From assembly GCA_035363115.1 (NCBI GenBank), contig DAOSEM010000008.1, positions 1-64,000 of the forward strand: DNA of 64,000 nucleotides, read 5' to 3'. Position numbers and translations under genes: made by a program. This document shows, piece by piece, positions 10,401 to 18,707 of this stretch; position 1 is the first letter of the stretch; the number at the start of each line of letters is the position of its first letter. The notes beneath the pieces were generated by a model. The model was not told where the DNA came from, did not search any database, and was given only the letters and a program-made list of their open reading frames with translations. Origin of the DNA: Syntrophales bacterium. Lineage in GTDB: Bacteria > Desulfobacterota > Syntrophia > Syntrophales > PHBD01.

Positions 10401-11670
10401 CGTGGACGATCAGGGAAGGGCCAGGGGCCGCTATCCTGTTCCCTATGGTGCCCATCTCAAGGTGAGGGAGGGCGATAAGGTCTTCGGCCCGGGCAAGGAT
10501 CCCAAAACCGGAGTGGAGAAGCAGCCGACTCTGATCGCCGAGTGGGATCCGTTCTCGATTCCAATTCTTTCCGAGGTGGAAGGGGCCGTAAAATTCGGCG
10601 ATATCATCGAAGGGAAGACCATGCAGGAGCAGGTCGACGAAGTGACCGGCCTGTCCCGCAAGGTGATCGTCGAATTCAAGGGCATGGATTTGAGGCCGAG
10701 AATATCCATCAAGGACAAGAAGGGAAAAACCGCGAAAGTGCCAGGCACCAGTGCCGTTGCGCGTCATCTCCTCTCCGTCGGTGTGAACATCGTCGTCAAC
10801 GAGGGAGATCTGGTACGGGCCGGGGACATCCTCGCGAAGATCCCCCGGGAGACCACCAAGACAAAGGATATTACGGGCGGTCTTCCCCGCGTCGCCGAGC
10901 TGTTCGAGGCCCGCAAACCAAAGGAATACGCCGTCATCAGTGAGATCGACGGAGTGGTGGTGTACGGAAAGGATGCCAAAGGGAAACGGAAGGTGATCAT
11001 CACCCCCGACATCGGGGAGGAGAAGGAATACCTGATCCCGAAGGGCAAGCATGTCAGCGTCCAGGAAGGGGACCGGATCAAGGCCGGTGAAGCTCTCATG
11101 GACGGTGTCCAGAATCCGCACGACCTTCTCACCATCAAGGGAGAGAAGGAACTGGCCCGCTACTTGGTGGATGAAGTGCAGGAAGTGTATCGCCTCCAGG
11201 GAGTCAAGATCAACGACAAGCACATGGAGATCATCGTCCGCCAGATGCTACGGCGTGTCCGGATCAACGATCCGGGCGATACCACCTTCATCGCGGACGA
11301 GCAGGTGGAGCGGTTCCGTTTCCAGGAGGAGAACGCCAGGGTTCTGGCGGAGGGTGGCCGTCCGGCGACAGGGGAGGCCCTGCTCCTGGGAATCACCAAG
11401 GCCTCCCTGTCCACCCAGAGCTTCATATCGGCGGCATCCTTCCAGGAAACAACGCGGGTGCTTACCGAGGCCGCCCTGGCGGGAAAGGTCGATTACCTGA
11501 GAGGACTCAAGGAAAACGTGATCATGGGCAGGTTGATTCCGGCGGGTACGGGGCTCGGAATCTACAGGAAGCTCGGGATCAAGACAGCGGAAGAGCTTCC
11601 CGGACCTGAAAACCAGGATGGAGAAGCCGCGGAAGGTGAGAAAGTGCTTGACATAGAGGTCGTCAGTTGA
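7462..11670 (+). CDS. rpoC: RNA polymerase beta' subunit
   Basis: This is the beta' subunit, 1402 residues. The N-terminal zinc site shows CLCGRYKRMKHRGVVCEKCG at about residues 70-90, and the catalytic magnesium loop NADFDGDQ is at residues 459-466. The second zinc cluster, a Cys followed by CAMCYGRDL, and the trigger-loop region GEPGTQLTMRTFHIGG are present. The start is a GTG at 7462 preceded by gacggagg (7443-7450). A short acidic tail ends the protein. rpsL begins 63 bases later. Confidence 0.99.
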   Translation: MEDVFSYFEKPKDPIRFSAIRMRIASPEKILSWSKGEVKKPETINYRTFKPERDGLFCAKIFGPVKDYECLCGRYKRMKHRGVVCEKCGVEVIQSKVRRERMGHITLATPVAHIWFLKSLPSRIGNILDMTLKELEKVLYFESWIVLDPKNTPLKRKELLDEEEYFRRCEEFGAESFVAGIGAEAVRKLLEEIDLEQLYEELRDELKTSVSDTKKKKLVKRLKVVEALRKSGNRPEWMVLTVLPVIPPDLRPLVPLDGGRFATSDLNDLYRRVINRNNRLKRLQELNAPEIIIRNEKRMLQEAVDVLFDNGRRGRAITGTNKRPLRSLSDMLKGKQGRFRQNLLGKRVDYSGRSVITVGPDLRLHQCGLPKKMALELFKPFVYNRLMDRGYVTTVKSAKKMVERESAEVWDALDEVVREYPVMLNRAPTLHRLGIQAFEPVLIEGKAIQLHPLVCTAFNADFDGDQMAVHVPLSIEAQTEARVLMMSTNNILSPANGKPIIIPSQDIVLGIYYLTRDRSGIKGEGMTFSGPEEVRCALDAGEIDLQAKIRVRLEGVLKETTAGRIILFEIIPKEIPFDLINKVMNKKELANLIDHCYRTLGDKTTVLLADRLKDLGFKYATSSGCSIAIHNMVIPANKREIVAKADKEVLKIQKQYMDGLITDGERYNKVIDIWAQATERVASEMMGGIEKEILDGKEGARKKAESFNPIYMMADSGARGSAVQIRQLAGMRGLMAKPSGEILETPITANFREGLTVLQYFISTHGARKGLADTALKTANSGYLTRRLVDVAQDCIITETDCGTIDGIFVSALMEGGEIIETAGERVLGRVTLEEVKDPFTSEVIIPANQAIDEALAEKIDNAGIERVKIRSVLTCKSVYGVCAMCYGRDLAHGHLANIGEAVGIIAAQSIGEPGTQLTMRTFHIGGTAKFEEHSTLEARHDGTIRFEDLHVVDPDQGEEVKKARRADLVVMNRNGEIHVVDDQGRARGRYPVPYGAHLKVREGDKVFGPGKDPKTGVEKQPTLIAEWDPFSIPILSEVEGAVKFGDIIEGKTMQEQVDEVTGLSRKVIVEFKGMDLRPRISIKDKKGKTAKVPGTSAVARHLLSVGVNIVVNEGDLVRAGDILAKIPRETTKTKDITGGLPRVAELFEARKPKEYAVISEIDGVVVYGKDAKGKRKVIITPDIGEEKEYLIPKGKHVSVQEGDRIKAGEALMDGVQNPHDLLTIKGEKELARYLVDEVQEVYRLQGVKINDKHMEIIVRQMLRRVRINDPGDTTFIADEQVERFRFQEENARVLAEGGRPATGEALLLGITKASLSTQSFISAASFQETTRVLTEAALAGKVDYLRGLKENVIMGRLIPAGTGLGIYRKLGIKTAEELPGPENQDGEAAEGEKVLDIEVVS

Positions 11671-11733
11671 TATTGAGGCGATCTTTTTGAACGGCCCGCA
11701 AATCCAGGGTCATCAACCATTCGAGAGGGAAGC

Positions 11734-12105
11734 ATGCCGACGATCAACCAGCTGATCCGAAAGGGAAGGACCGAGCTGAAGAAAAAATCGAATTCCCCTG
11801 CCCTTGCCGGCTCTCCCCAGAGGCGGGGCGTATGCGTCCGGGTGTATACCACAACGCCGAAGAAGCCGAATTCCGCTCTTCGCAAAGTGGCGAGGGTTCG
11901 CCTGACGGGCGGTTATGAAGTGACATCCTATATCCCCGGTGTCGGTCACAACCTCCAGGAGCATTCCGTGGTTCTGGTCCGGGGGGGGAGGGTCAAGGAC
12001 CTGCCCGGTGTCCGCTATCACATTGTCCGGGGTACTCTTGATGCGGTTGGTGTTCAGGACCGCAGACAGGGAAGATCGAAGTACGGATCCAAGAAACCCA
12101 GCTAA
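11734..12105 (+). CDS. rpsL: 30S ribosomal protein S12
   Basis: S12 lies at the decoding centre. It has 123 residues with the near-invariant TTPKKPNSALRKVARVRLT loop at about residues 40-58; the lysines whose mutation gives streptomycin resistance are wild type. The second conserved loop, GGRVKDLPGVRYH, is also intact, with the Asp that is methylthiolated in many bacteria. A gagaggga RBS precedes the ATG. It opens the str segment and is followed by rpsG after 15 bases. Confidence 0.98.
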   Translation: MPTINQLIRKGRTELKKKSNSPALAGSPQRRGVCVRVYTTTPKKPNSALRKVARVRLTGGYEVTSYIPGVGHNLQEHSVVLVRGGRVKDLPGVRYHIVRGTLDAVGVQDRRQGRSKYGSKKPS

Positions 12106-12120
12106 CACGGGGACTGTTTC

Positions 12121-12594
12121 ATGCCGAGAAGAAGAGAAGTAACCAAGAGGGAGATCCTGCCGGATCCGAAATTCCATAACCGGCTGGTGGCAAAATTTGT
12201 CAACAGTCTGATGAAACGGGGTAAGAAGAGTACGGCGGAATCCATTCTTTACGGAGCTTTCGATATTATTGAAAAGCGTATCAAAGACGCTCCTCCGGTC
12301 GAAGTCTTCGAGAAGGCAGTCAACAACGTGAAGCCGATGATCGAAGTGAAATCGAGGAGAGTCGGCGGCTCCACGTACCAGGTCCCGACGGAAGTGCCGG
12401 CAAACCGGCGCCTCGCGTTGGGAATCCGCTGGCTGATTTCCAACGCCAGAGACCGTGCCGAGAAAACCATGCGCGAGAAGCTGGCGGCGGAGCTGATCGA
12501 CGCGGCAAACAACCGCGGATCAGCCATCAAGAAGCGCGAAGCGGTCCACAAGATGGCCGAAGCCAACAAGGCCTTTGCCCACTACCGGTTCTGA
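12121..12594 (+). CDS. rpsG: 30S ribosomal protein S7
   Basis: S7 nucleates assembly of the 30S head and contacts the E-site tRNA. The 157 residues include the N-terminal MPRRREVTKREILPDPKF, the GGSTYQVPTEVP beta-arm and the C-terminal HKMAEANKAFAHYRF. In most bacteria fusA (EF-G) comes next; here tuf follows directly after a 112-base gap with no EF-G gene or remnant. Confidence 0.98.
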   Translation: MPRRREVTKREILPDPKFHNRLVAKFVNSLMKRGKKSTAESILYGAFDIIEKRIKDAPPVEVFEKAVNNVKPMIEVKSRRVGGSTYQVPTEVPANRRLALGIRWLISNARDRAEKTMREKLAAELIDAANNRGSAIKKREAVHKMAEANKAFAHYRF

Positions 12595-12706
12595 CGGAGC
12601 GCCGTGAGATCAGGTAAGGGCAAGCAGGCATGAAGGATAAGAAAGATCATTAGGGCATCCGGAAAAAATAAATCGAACCATTCAGAGCATAAGGAGGTAC
12701 AGCGAG

Positions 12707-13900
12707 ATGGCTAAGAAGAAATTCGAAAGGACGAAACCGCATGTCAATGTCGGCACCATCGGGCACGTTGACCACGGCAAGACGACGCTCACCGCGGCGA
12801 TGACGAAGCATCTCGCGCGGAAGGGATTCGCTGAATTTCGGCCCTTTGATTCCATCGACAATGCTCCTGAAGAGAAAGAGCGGGGAGTGACCATCAACGT
12901 CGCCCACGTGGAGTACGAAACGGCGAAGCGGCATTATGCCCATGTCGACTGTCCCGGCCACGCGGATTATATCAAGAACATGATTTCCGGCGCCGCCCAC
13001 ATGGATGGAGCCATTCTCGTGGTCGCAGCCTCCGACGGCCCGATGCCCCAGACCCGGGAACACATCCTCCTGGCCCGCCAGGTGCGTGTCCCCTGCATCG
13101 TCGTGTACCTGAACAAGGTGGACCTGGTGGACGACCCCGAACTGCTGGACCTCGTCGAGCTGGAGCTGAGAGAGCTCCTCTCCAATTACGAGTTCCCCGG
13201 GGACGAGATTCCCATCATCCGCGGATCCGCTCTGAAAGCGCTGGAGTCCGATGACATCGATTCCGAAGACGTCAAGTCGATCTGGGAGTTGATGGATGCA
13301 GTCGACAACTACATTCCGGAACCGGTGCGGGATACGGACAAGCCCTTCCTGATGCCCATCGGTGACGTCTTTTCGATCTCCGGGCGTGGTACGGTCGTCA
13401 CAGGCCGTGTGGACCGCGGGATCATCCATACGGGTGATGAAGTCGAGATCGTCGGAATTCGTCCGACCTTCAAGACCGTCTGCACGGGTGTTGAAATGTT
13501 CCGCAAGACCCTGGATGAGGGGCGGGCGGGCGATGATATCGGTGTTCTCCTTCGCGGTACAAAGCGCGAGGATGTGGAGCGGGGCCAGGTCGTTGCCAAG
13601 CCCAGTTCCATCACGCCGCACACCAAATTCAACGCCGCCGTGTACGTCCTGACGAAGGAAGAGGGTGGAAGGCATACCCCCTTCTTCAGTGGATACCGTC
13701 CCCAGTTCTATTTCCGCACCACCGATGTGACGGGTGTTGCCACCCTGCCGGAAGGCGTGGAGATGGTCATGCCCGGGGACAACGTCAACATCGAAGTCCA
13801 GTTGATCACCCCCATCGCCATGGAAGAGCAGCTCCGATTCGCCATCAGGGAAGGCGGAAGGACGGTCGGCGCGGGCGTGGTGAGCAAGATCATTGAATAA
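12707..13900 (+). CDS. tuf: Elongation factor Tu
   Basis: EF-Tu delivers aminoacyl-tRNA to the A site. The 397-residue protein carries the full G-domain set: GHVDHGKT (P loop), DCPGHA, NKVD and SALK, followed by beta-barrel domains 2 and 3 ending in REGGRTVGAGVVSKIIE. A strong aaggaggt lies just upstream of the ATG. It sits between rpsG and rpsJ, bridging the str and S10 segments. Some residues in the switch I area (RPFDSIDNAPEEKERGVTIN) differ mildly from the commonest consensus but remain conservative. Confidence 0.98.
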   Translation: MAKKKFERTKPHVNVGTIGHVDHGKTTLTAAMTKHLARKGFAEFRPFDSIDNAPEEKERGVTINVAHVEYETAKRHYAHVDCPGHADYIKNMISGAAHMDGAILVVAASDGPMPQTREHILLARQVRVPCIVVYLNKVDLVDDPELLDLVELELRELLSNYEFPGDEIPIIRGSALKALESDDIDSEDVKSIWELMDAVDNYIPEPVRDTDKPFLMPIGDVFSISGRGTVVTGRVDRGIIHTGDEVEIVGIRPTFKTVCTGVEMFRKTLDEGRAGDDIGVLLRGTKREDVERGQVVAKPSSITPHTKFNAAVYVLTKEEGGRHTPFFSGYRPQFYFRTTDVTGVATLPEGVEMVMPGDNVNIEVQLITPIAMEEQLRFAIREGGRTVGAGVVSKIIE

Positions 13901-13921
13901 GTGAAGGATCACGAAGCGGCA

Positions 13922-14230
13922 ATGAAAGACCAGAAAATTCGCATTCGTCTGAAGGCGTACGATTACAAGCTGCTGGACCGGTCTGTAGGCGATATCGTGG
14001 AAACCGCGAAGAGGACGGGTGCCCGGGTTGCGGGTCCGATTCCCCTTCCCACGGACATCCACAAATTCTGCGTCAACCGGTCGCCCCACGTAGACAAGAA
14101 GTCACGGGAGCAGTTTGAAATCCGGACGCATAAACGGCTGATAGACATCATCGAGCCGACCCAGTCCACGGTGGATGCCCTCATGAAACTGGACCTATCT
14201 GCCGGTGTGGACGTGGAGATCAAACTGTAA
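13922..14230 (+). CDS. rpsJ: 30S ribosomal protein S10
   Basis: S10 is a 30S head protein and also the NusE antitermination partner. From the ATG at 13922 it has 102 residues, the canonical length, beginning MKDQKIRIRLKAYDYKLLD and containing the PIPLPT and THKRLIDIIEPTQSTVDALMKL segments. An in-frame GTG at 13901, immediately after the tuf stop, would add seven residues lacking conservation, so the ATG is preferred. S10 opens the S10 operon proper. Confidence 0.95.
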   Translation: MKDQKIRIRLKAYDYKLLDRSVGDIVETAKRTGARVAGPIPLPTDIHKFCVNRSPHVDKKSREQFEIRTHKRLIDIIEPTQSTVDALMKLDLSAGVDVEIKL

Positions 14231-14284
14231 CTGTCCGAAACCGAAGGCGCGATCAACGCATTGTTTCGGCAGCGGAAGACTGGG

Positions 14285-14923
14285 ATGGACATGAGTGCAG
14301 GACTGATTGGCAAGAAGCTGGGCATGACCCAGATTTTTTCGGAGGATGGCGTTGCTGTTCCAGTGACGGTCATCGAGGTGACACCGTCTGTGGTCGTCCA
14401 GAAGAAGACCATCGAGAAGGATGGCTATGAGGCCGTTCAGCTGGGATTCGACCGGGTGAAGCAGAACCGTCTGACGAAACCGCTGCAGGGACATTTCAGG
14501 GCGGCGGACCGCGGATATTTCAGGGTTCTCAGGGAATTCAGGTCATTCCCGGAGCCCTGCGAGATAGGCCAGGAACTGAAAGCGGATCTCTTCTCTGCCG
14601 GGGATCACGTCGACATCGTAGGAACGACGAAAGGCAAGGGTTTCGCGGGTGTCATAAAGCGCCACGGATTCGGTGGAGGAAGGGCAACCCACGGTTCCAT
14701 GTTTCACCGGGCTCCGGGTTCCATCGGGGCCAGTGCCGATCCGTCCCGTGTATTCAAGGGGACGCGTCTTCCAGGCCGGATGGGTGGAATTCAGAAAACC
14801 GTCCTGAACCTGATCGTTGTTGCGGTTCGACCTGACAAGAATCTTCTGCTTGTGAAGGGACCTGTTCCAGGAAGTCGGAAGGGTTATATTCTGATCAAGA
14901 AATCGAAAAAAATGGCGAGCTAG
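14285..14923 (+). CDS. rplC: 50S ribosomal protein L3
   Basis: L3 reaches the peptidyl-transferase centre and initiates 50S assembly. The protein of about 212 residues begins MDMSAGLIGKKLGMTQIF and has the family core VTKGKGF-like segment (GTTKGKGFAGVIKRHGF), GSIGASADPSRVFKG and the PGSRKGYILIKK tail. Two ATGs are possible, 14285 and 14291; the first has ggaag six bases upstream, the second gives the more common MSxGxIGKK N-terminus. The difference is two residues. Confidence 0.95.
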   Translation: MDMSAGLIGKKLGMTQIFSEDGVAVPVTVIEVTPSVVVQKKTIEKDGYEAVQLGFDRVKQNRLTKPLQGHFRAADRGYFRVLREFRSFPEPCEIGQELKADLFSAGDHVDIVGTTKGKGFAGVIKRHGFGGGRATHGSMFHRAPGSIGASADPSRVFKGTRLPGRMGGIQKTVLNLIVVAVRPDKNLLLVKGPVPGSRKGYILIKKSKKMAS

Positions 14924-14942
14924 CCGGGTCCGGGGTGAAACC

Positions 14943-15566
14943 ATGCCGCTGGTGAATGTATACAATATAGAATTTAAGAAGGTCTCGGAAATCGAGCTGG
15001 ATGACGTCGTTTTCGGAGCGGATGTCAACGAAGCTCTTCTTCATGAAGTGGTCAGGATGCAGATGGCGGCGCGGAGAAGCGGCACGGCATCGACGAAGGA
15101 ACGAAGCGATGTCCACGGCAGCAGCCGCAAGCTGTGGCGCCAGAAGGGAACAGGCAGGGCGCGAGTGGGAAACATCCGTTCTCCCCTGTGGCGGAAAGGC
15201 GGTGTCGTTTTTGGACCCCATCCACGGGATTATTCCTTCAAGATGCCCAAGAAGATGCGCCGATCAGCACTGCGGTCCGCGTTGAGCCTGAAAATCAGGG
15301 AAGAAAAAATCATCGTTCTGAGTGATTTCCCCCTGGATGAGATCAAGACGAAAAAGTTCCAGGCGGTTGTTGATCGTCTCGGTCTGAAGACGGCCCTGTT
15401 TGTTCTGGACCAGGCCAACGCAGTCCTTGAAAAATCGTCCCGGAACATCCCGGAGATCAAGATGATCCGTTCGGAAGGCCTGAATGTTTACGATATCCTG
15501 AAATACCAGCATCTTGTTCTGCTGGAGCCTTCCGTGAAGAAGATAGAGGGGGCGCTGCTTTCATAA
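14943..15566 (+). CDS. rplD: 50S ribosomal protein L4
   Basis: L4 lines the peptide exit tunnel and in some bacteria represses the S10 operon. It has 207 residues. The extended tunnel loop is recognisable from the R-rich segment WRQKGTGRARVGNIRSPLWR and GGVVFGPHPRDY. Its stop TAA overlaps the first base of the rplW ATG, which indicates translational coupling. Confidence 0.97.
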   Translation: MPLVNVYNIEFKKVSEIELDDVVFGADVNEALLHEVVRMQMAARRSGTASTKERSDVHGSSRKLWRQKGTGRARVGNIRSPLWRKGGVVFGPHPRDYSFKMPKKMRRSALRSALSLKIREEKIIVLSDFPLDEIKTKKFQAVVDRLGLKTALFVLDQANAVLEKSSRNIPEIKMIRSEGLNVYDILKYQHLVLLEPSVKKIEGALLS

Positions 15567-15853
15567 TGGAACACTATGAGATCGTAAAGAAGACCATCCT
15601 GACGGAGAAGAGCACCGTCGCAAAGGACGAGGCCAACAAGTATGTTTTTGAAGTAGATCCGAGAGCAAACAAGATCGAGATCGGCCAGGCCATTGAGAAA
15701 TTGTTCAAAGTGAAGGTTCTGGACGTCAACATCATGAATATTCAGGGAAAAAGCAAGAGAACCGGTAGGATTATGGGCAGGCGGAAATCCTGGAAGAAGG
15801 CGGTTGTTACTCTGGCCCCGGGCAGTCGCATCGAACTGTACGAAGGGGTATAG
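15566..15853 (+). CDS. rplW: 50S ribosomal protein L23
   Basis: L23 surrounds the tunnel exit and docks trigger factor and SRP. The 95 residues include ILTEKST, the NKYVFEVDPRANKIEIGQAI beta-strand pair and VNIMNIQGKSKRTGR. It starts one base inside the rplD stop codon (TAATG), so translation is probably coupled. rplB follows after 18 bases. Confidence 0.97.
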   Translation: MEHYEIVKKTILTEKSTVAKDEANKYVFEVDPRANKIEIGQAIEKLFKVKVLDVNIMNIQGKSKRTGRIMGRRKSWKKAVVTLAPGSRIELYEGV

Positions 15854-15871
15854 GGGGAGAGGAACGGAAGC

Positions 15872-16693
15872 ATGGGAATCGTTAAATACAAACCCACGTC
15901 ACCCGGGAGGAGGTTCCAGACCTGCTCGGATTTCCGTGAAATCACGGCCTCGGATCCGGACAAGTCTCTTTTGAAGCCGCTGCCGAGGACGGGAGGAAGA
16001 AATAACAAAGGGCGGATGACGAGTCGAAACGTCGGAGGACGGCACAAAAGACGTTACCGCCTCGTCGATTTCCGGAGGGACAAAACGGATATTCCCGCGA
16101 AGGTAGCGACGATCGAGTACGACCCGAACCGTTCTTCGCGAATCGCCCTTCTGAAGTATGTTGACGGCGAGAAGCGATACATTCTGGCACCCGATAAGCT
16201 TCAGGTCGGCGATACGGTGGTCAGCAGTGAAAAGGCAGACGTGAAGCCCGGCAACACAGTTATTCTGAAAAACGTTCCCCTGGGTTCCCTGATCCATAAC
16301 ATTGAATTGAAGACCGGTCGAGGCGGGCAGTTGATTCGATCCGCGGGGACATACGGTCAGCTGATGGCGAAGGAAGGCGGATATGCACAGGTCCGTCTGC
16401 CTTCAGGAGAAGTCAGGAAGATCCGCCTTGAATGCAGAGCGACCATCGGACAGGTGGGGAACACGGATCACGAGAACATCAGCATTGGAAAGGCGGGCCG
16501 TTCCCGTTGGGCTGGCCGGCGCCCGCATACTCGTGGAGTGGTGATGAATCCGATCGATCATCCCATGGGCGGCGGGGAAGGCAAGTCTTCCGGCGGCCGA
16601 CATCCCTGTACCCCTTGGGGAATACCGACAAAGGGGCACAAGACGAGAAAAAACAAGCAAACGGATAAGTACATCGTCAAGAAAAGGGGTTAG
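15872..16693 (+). CDS. rplB: 50S ribosomal protein L2
   Basis: L2 is a primary 23S binder near the peptidyl-transferase centre. The 273 residues equal the E. coli length. The OB-like and SH3-like domains are followed by the conserved NPIDHPMGGGEG segment near residue 225; the catalytically implicated first His of DHP is present, while the second His of the E. coli motif is Met, a common variant. The C-terminus ends TKGHKTRKNKQTDKYIVKKR. Confidence 0.98.
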   Translation: MGIVKYKPTSPGRRFQTCSDFREITASDPDKSLLKPLPRTGGRNNKGRMTSRNVGGRHKRRYRLVDFRRDKTDIPAKVATIEYDPNRSSRIALLKYVDGEKRYILAPDKLQVGDTVVSSEKADVKPGNTVILKNVPLGSLIHNIELKTGRGGQLIRSAGTYGQLMAKEGGYAQVRLPSGEVRKIRLECRATIGQVGNTDHENISIGKAGRSRWAGRRPHTRGVVMNPIDHPMGGGEGKSSGGRHPCTPWGIPTKGHKTRKNKQTDKYIVKKRG

Positions 16694-16699
16694 CGAGCG

Positions 16700-16981
16700 G
16701 TGGCACGATCAATCAAGAAGGGTCCCTACGTCGAGGAGAGCCTGATTCGGAAAGTCCGGCAGGTGGAGGCTTCGGCAAGCAAGGCGGTGATCAAGACATG
16801 GTCGCGCCGGTCCACGATCACACCCGAATTTATTGGCCAGACATTCGCCGTTCACAACGGGAAGAAGTTTATCCCCGTTTTCGTGACGGAGAATATGGTG
16901 GGGCACAAATTGGGAGAGTTTGCCCCGAGCCGGACATTTTACAACCATGCCGGGGACCGGAAATCGAAAGTGAAGAAGTGA
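16700..16981 (+). CDS. rpsS: 30S ribosomal protein S19
   Basis: S19 sits in the 30S head and forms an inter-subunit bridge. The 93 residues begin MARSIKKGPYVEESL and contain KTWSRRSTITPEFIGQTFAVHNG and GHKLGEFAPSRTF. The start is a GTG at 16700, six bases after the rplB stop; no alternative ATG fits the conserved N-terminus. Confidence 0.97.
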   Translation: MARSIKKGPYVEESLIRKVRQVEASASKAVIKTWSRRSTITPEFIGQTFAVHNGKKFIPVFVTENMVGHKLGEFAPSRTFYNHAGDRKSKVKK

Positions 16982-17021
16982 GCGCTGCCGGTCGTTGCCG
17001 GTTGTCGGGAGTGAGCAATAC

Positions 17022-17354
17022 ATGGAAGCGAAAGCATCTGCAAAATACGTTCGAATATCGCCACAAAAAGCACGGCTGGTTGTGGATCTGATCCGCGACA
17101 AGAATGTGGAAGAGGCTCGCAAAATTCTCAAGTTTGCGCGGAAAAACGCCGCCGGCATGGTCGATAAAGTTCTCAATTCCGCATTTGCGAATGCGAGGCA
17201 GAACCCGAACATCGACGAGAACGTTCTGTACGTAAAGAAGATTTTCGTAGACCAGGGACCTTCCCTGAAACGGTGGCGAGCCAGAGCCCAGGGCAGGGCG
17301 GCCGGGATCAAGAAACGGATGAGCCACATTACCGTCGTCCTCGACGAGAGATAG
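17022..17354 (+). CDS. rplV: 50S ribosomal protein L22
   Basis: L22 contributes the hairpin that narrows the exit tunnel. The ATG at 17022 gives 110 residues, the usual size, starting MEAKASAKYVRISPQKARLV and ending with the RAQGRAAGIKKRMSHITVVL hairpin and tail. A gggag lies about ten bases upstream. The open frame reaches back to 16995 but without conserved sequence. Confidence 0.96.
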   Translation: MEAKASAKYVRISPQKARLVVDLIRDKNVEEARKILKFARKNAAGMVDKVLNSAFANARQNPNIDENVLYVKKIFVDQGPSLKRWRARAQGRAAGIKKRMSHITVVLDER

Positions 17355-17373
17355 AGAGTAAGGAGGTGACCCT

Positions 17374-18024
17374 TTGGGGCAGAAGGTAAACCCGATCGGC
17401 TTCAGGCTGGGAGGAATCAAGACATGGCGTTCGCAGTGGTATGCCGATAAACATTATCACAACCTCCTTCATGAGGACATCCGGATCCGGACCTTCCTGA
17501 AAAAGAAACTATATCAGGCAGGTGTGTCGAGAATCGAGATCGAACGTGCGGCAAGCAAGGCGAAGGTGAATATTTTTGCGGCCCGCCCCGGTATCATTAT
17601 CGGGAAAAAGGGAGCCGAGGTAGAAAAACTCAAAAAAGATCTGCAGCAGCTCTCTAAGAGCGAGGTGATTGTAAATATCCTTGAAGTCCGGAAACCGGAA
17701 GTCGATGCGCAGCTCGTCGCGGAAAACATTGCTCTTCAGCTTGAGCGTCGCGTCGCGTTCCGGCGGGCCATGAAAAAATGTGTGACAGGAGCTCTCAAGT
17801 TCGGGGCCAAAGGAATCCGCGTCATGTGCGCCGGACGGCTCGGAGGGGCGGAAATGGCCCGCTCCGAGTGGTACAGGGAAGGAAGGGTGCCCCTGCACAC
17901 GCTGCGGGCAGACATTGACTGGGGCTTCGCCGAGGCCAGGACCGCATATGGTCAAATCGGTGTCAAAGTACTGATTTTCAATGGTGAAGTGTTGCCGGCG
18001 AGAAAAGAACAGCCGAAGGTTTAA
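17374..18024 (+). CDS. rpsC: 30S ribosomal protein S3
   Basis: S3 forms part of the mRNA entry helicase. The 216-residue protein starts at a TTG (17374) four bases after a near-perfect aaggaggtga, giving MGQKVNPIGFRLGGIKTWRS. The KH domain (RPGIIIGKKGAEVEKLKKDL) and C-terminal domain (GRLGGAEMARSEWYREGRVP) are complete. Confidence 0.97.
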   Translation: MGQKVNPIGFRLGGIKTWRSQWYADKHYHNLLHEDIRIRTFLKKKLYQAGVSRIEIERAASKAKVNIFAARPGIIIGKKGAEVEKLKKDLQQLSKSEVIVNILEVRKPEVDAQLVAENIALQLERRVAFRRAMKKCVTGALKFGAKGIRVMCAGRLGGAEMARSEWYREGRVPLHTLRADIDWGFAEARTAYGQIGVKVLIFNGEVLPARKEQPKV

Positions 18025-18099
18025 GAAACACGTTCCTTCGGGCAAGCGCGAAAGAAAAGGAAGTACTGAGAGACCGGGCGGTACAGGGAGAGAATCAAG

Positions 18100-18522
18100 A
18101 TGTTAATGCCGAAACGGGTAAAATACAGGAAGCTCCAGCGGGGTCGGATGTCGGGAAAAGCAACCCGCGGAAGTTCTGTGGCCTTTGGAGAGTTCGGTCT
18201 TCAGGCTACGGAATGCGGTTGGATTACAGCCCGACAGATCGAGTCGGCTCGTATAGCAATGACACGCCACGTGAAGAGAGGCGGAAAGATCTGGATCCGG
18301 ATATTTCCTCACAAGTCCATCACCAAAAAGCCGGCAGAAACCCGAATGGGAAAAGGCAAGGGAGCACCGGAGGATTGGGTTGCAGTGGTCAAGCCCGGTA
18401 CGGTGCTCTATGAGATGGAGGGTGTTGCCGATGACGTGGCCCGGGAGGCATTCCGGCTGGCGGCTCACAAGCTTCCTATCGGTACGCGGTTCCTGACGAG
18501 GGAGTTATCAAGTGAAAAATAG
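18100..18522 (+). CDS. rplP: 50S ribosomal protein L16
   Basis: L16 helps position A-site tRNA. It has 140 residues from the ATG at 18100 (ggagag seven bases upstream), with a second in-frame ATG at 18106 giving the commoner MPKRVKYRK start. Conserved blocks are GRMSGKATRGSSVAFGEFGL, RGGKIWIRIFPHK and GKGKGAPEDWVAVVKPG. Its 3' end overlaps rpmC by 11 bases. Confidence 0.96.
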   Translation: MLMPKRVKYRKLQRGRMSGKATRGSSVAFGEFGLQATECGWITARQIESARIAMTRHVKRGGKIWIRIFPHKSITKKPAETRMGKGKGAPEDWVAVVKPGTVLYEMEGVADDVAREAFRLAAHKLPIGTRFLTRELSSEK

Positions 18523-18706
18523 GAATTTCAAGGACTTGTCGGTTGACGAGTTGAAGCATAAGGAGAAGGACCTCCGGGAGGAGCAATTTCGCCTTCGGAT
18601 GCGCCATGCGGCCGGACAGCTCGAGTCGCCTGCGTCGCTGGTCCATGTCAGGAAAAACATCGCCCGGATCAAGACGGTTTTGAGGGAGAAGGAGGCGATC
18701 GGATAG
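18512..18706 (+). CDS. rpmC: 50S ribosomal protein L29
   Basis: L29 is a small two-helix protein beside L23 at the tunnel exit. The 64-residue product has the family pattern LSVDELKHKEKDLREEQFRL and HVRKNIARIKTVLREKE. It begins at a GTG (18512) inside the end of rplP, so its translation is probably coupled to rplP; the stop is followed one base later by rpsQ. Confidence 0.94.
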   Translation: MKNRNFKDLSVDELKHKEKDLREEQFRLRMRHAAGQLESPASLVHVRKNIARIKTVLREKEAIG

Positions 18707-18707
18707 C

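Noticed and set aside
13901..13921. GTG start for rpsJ directly after the tuf stop
   Set aside because: It adds seven residues that are not conserved in S10; the ATG at 13922 gives the exact family length.
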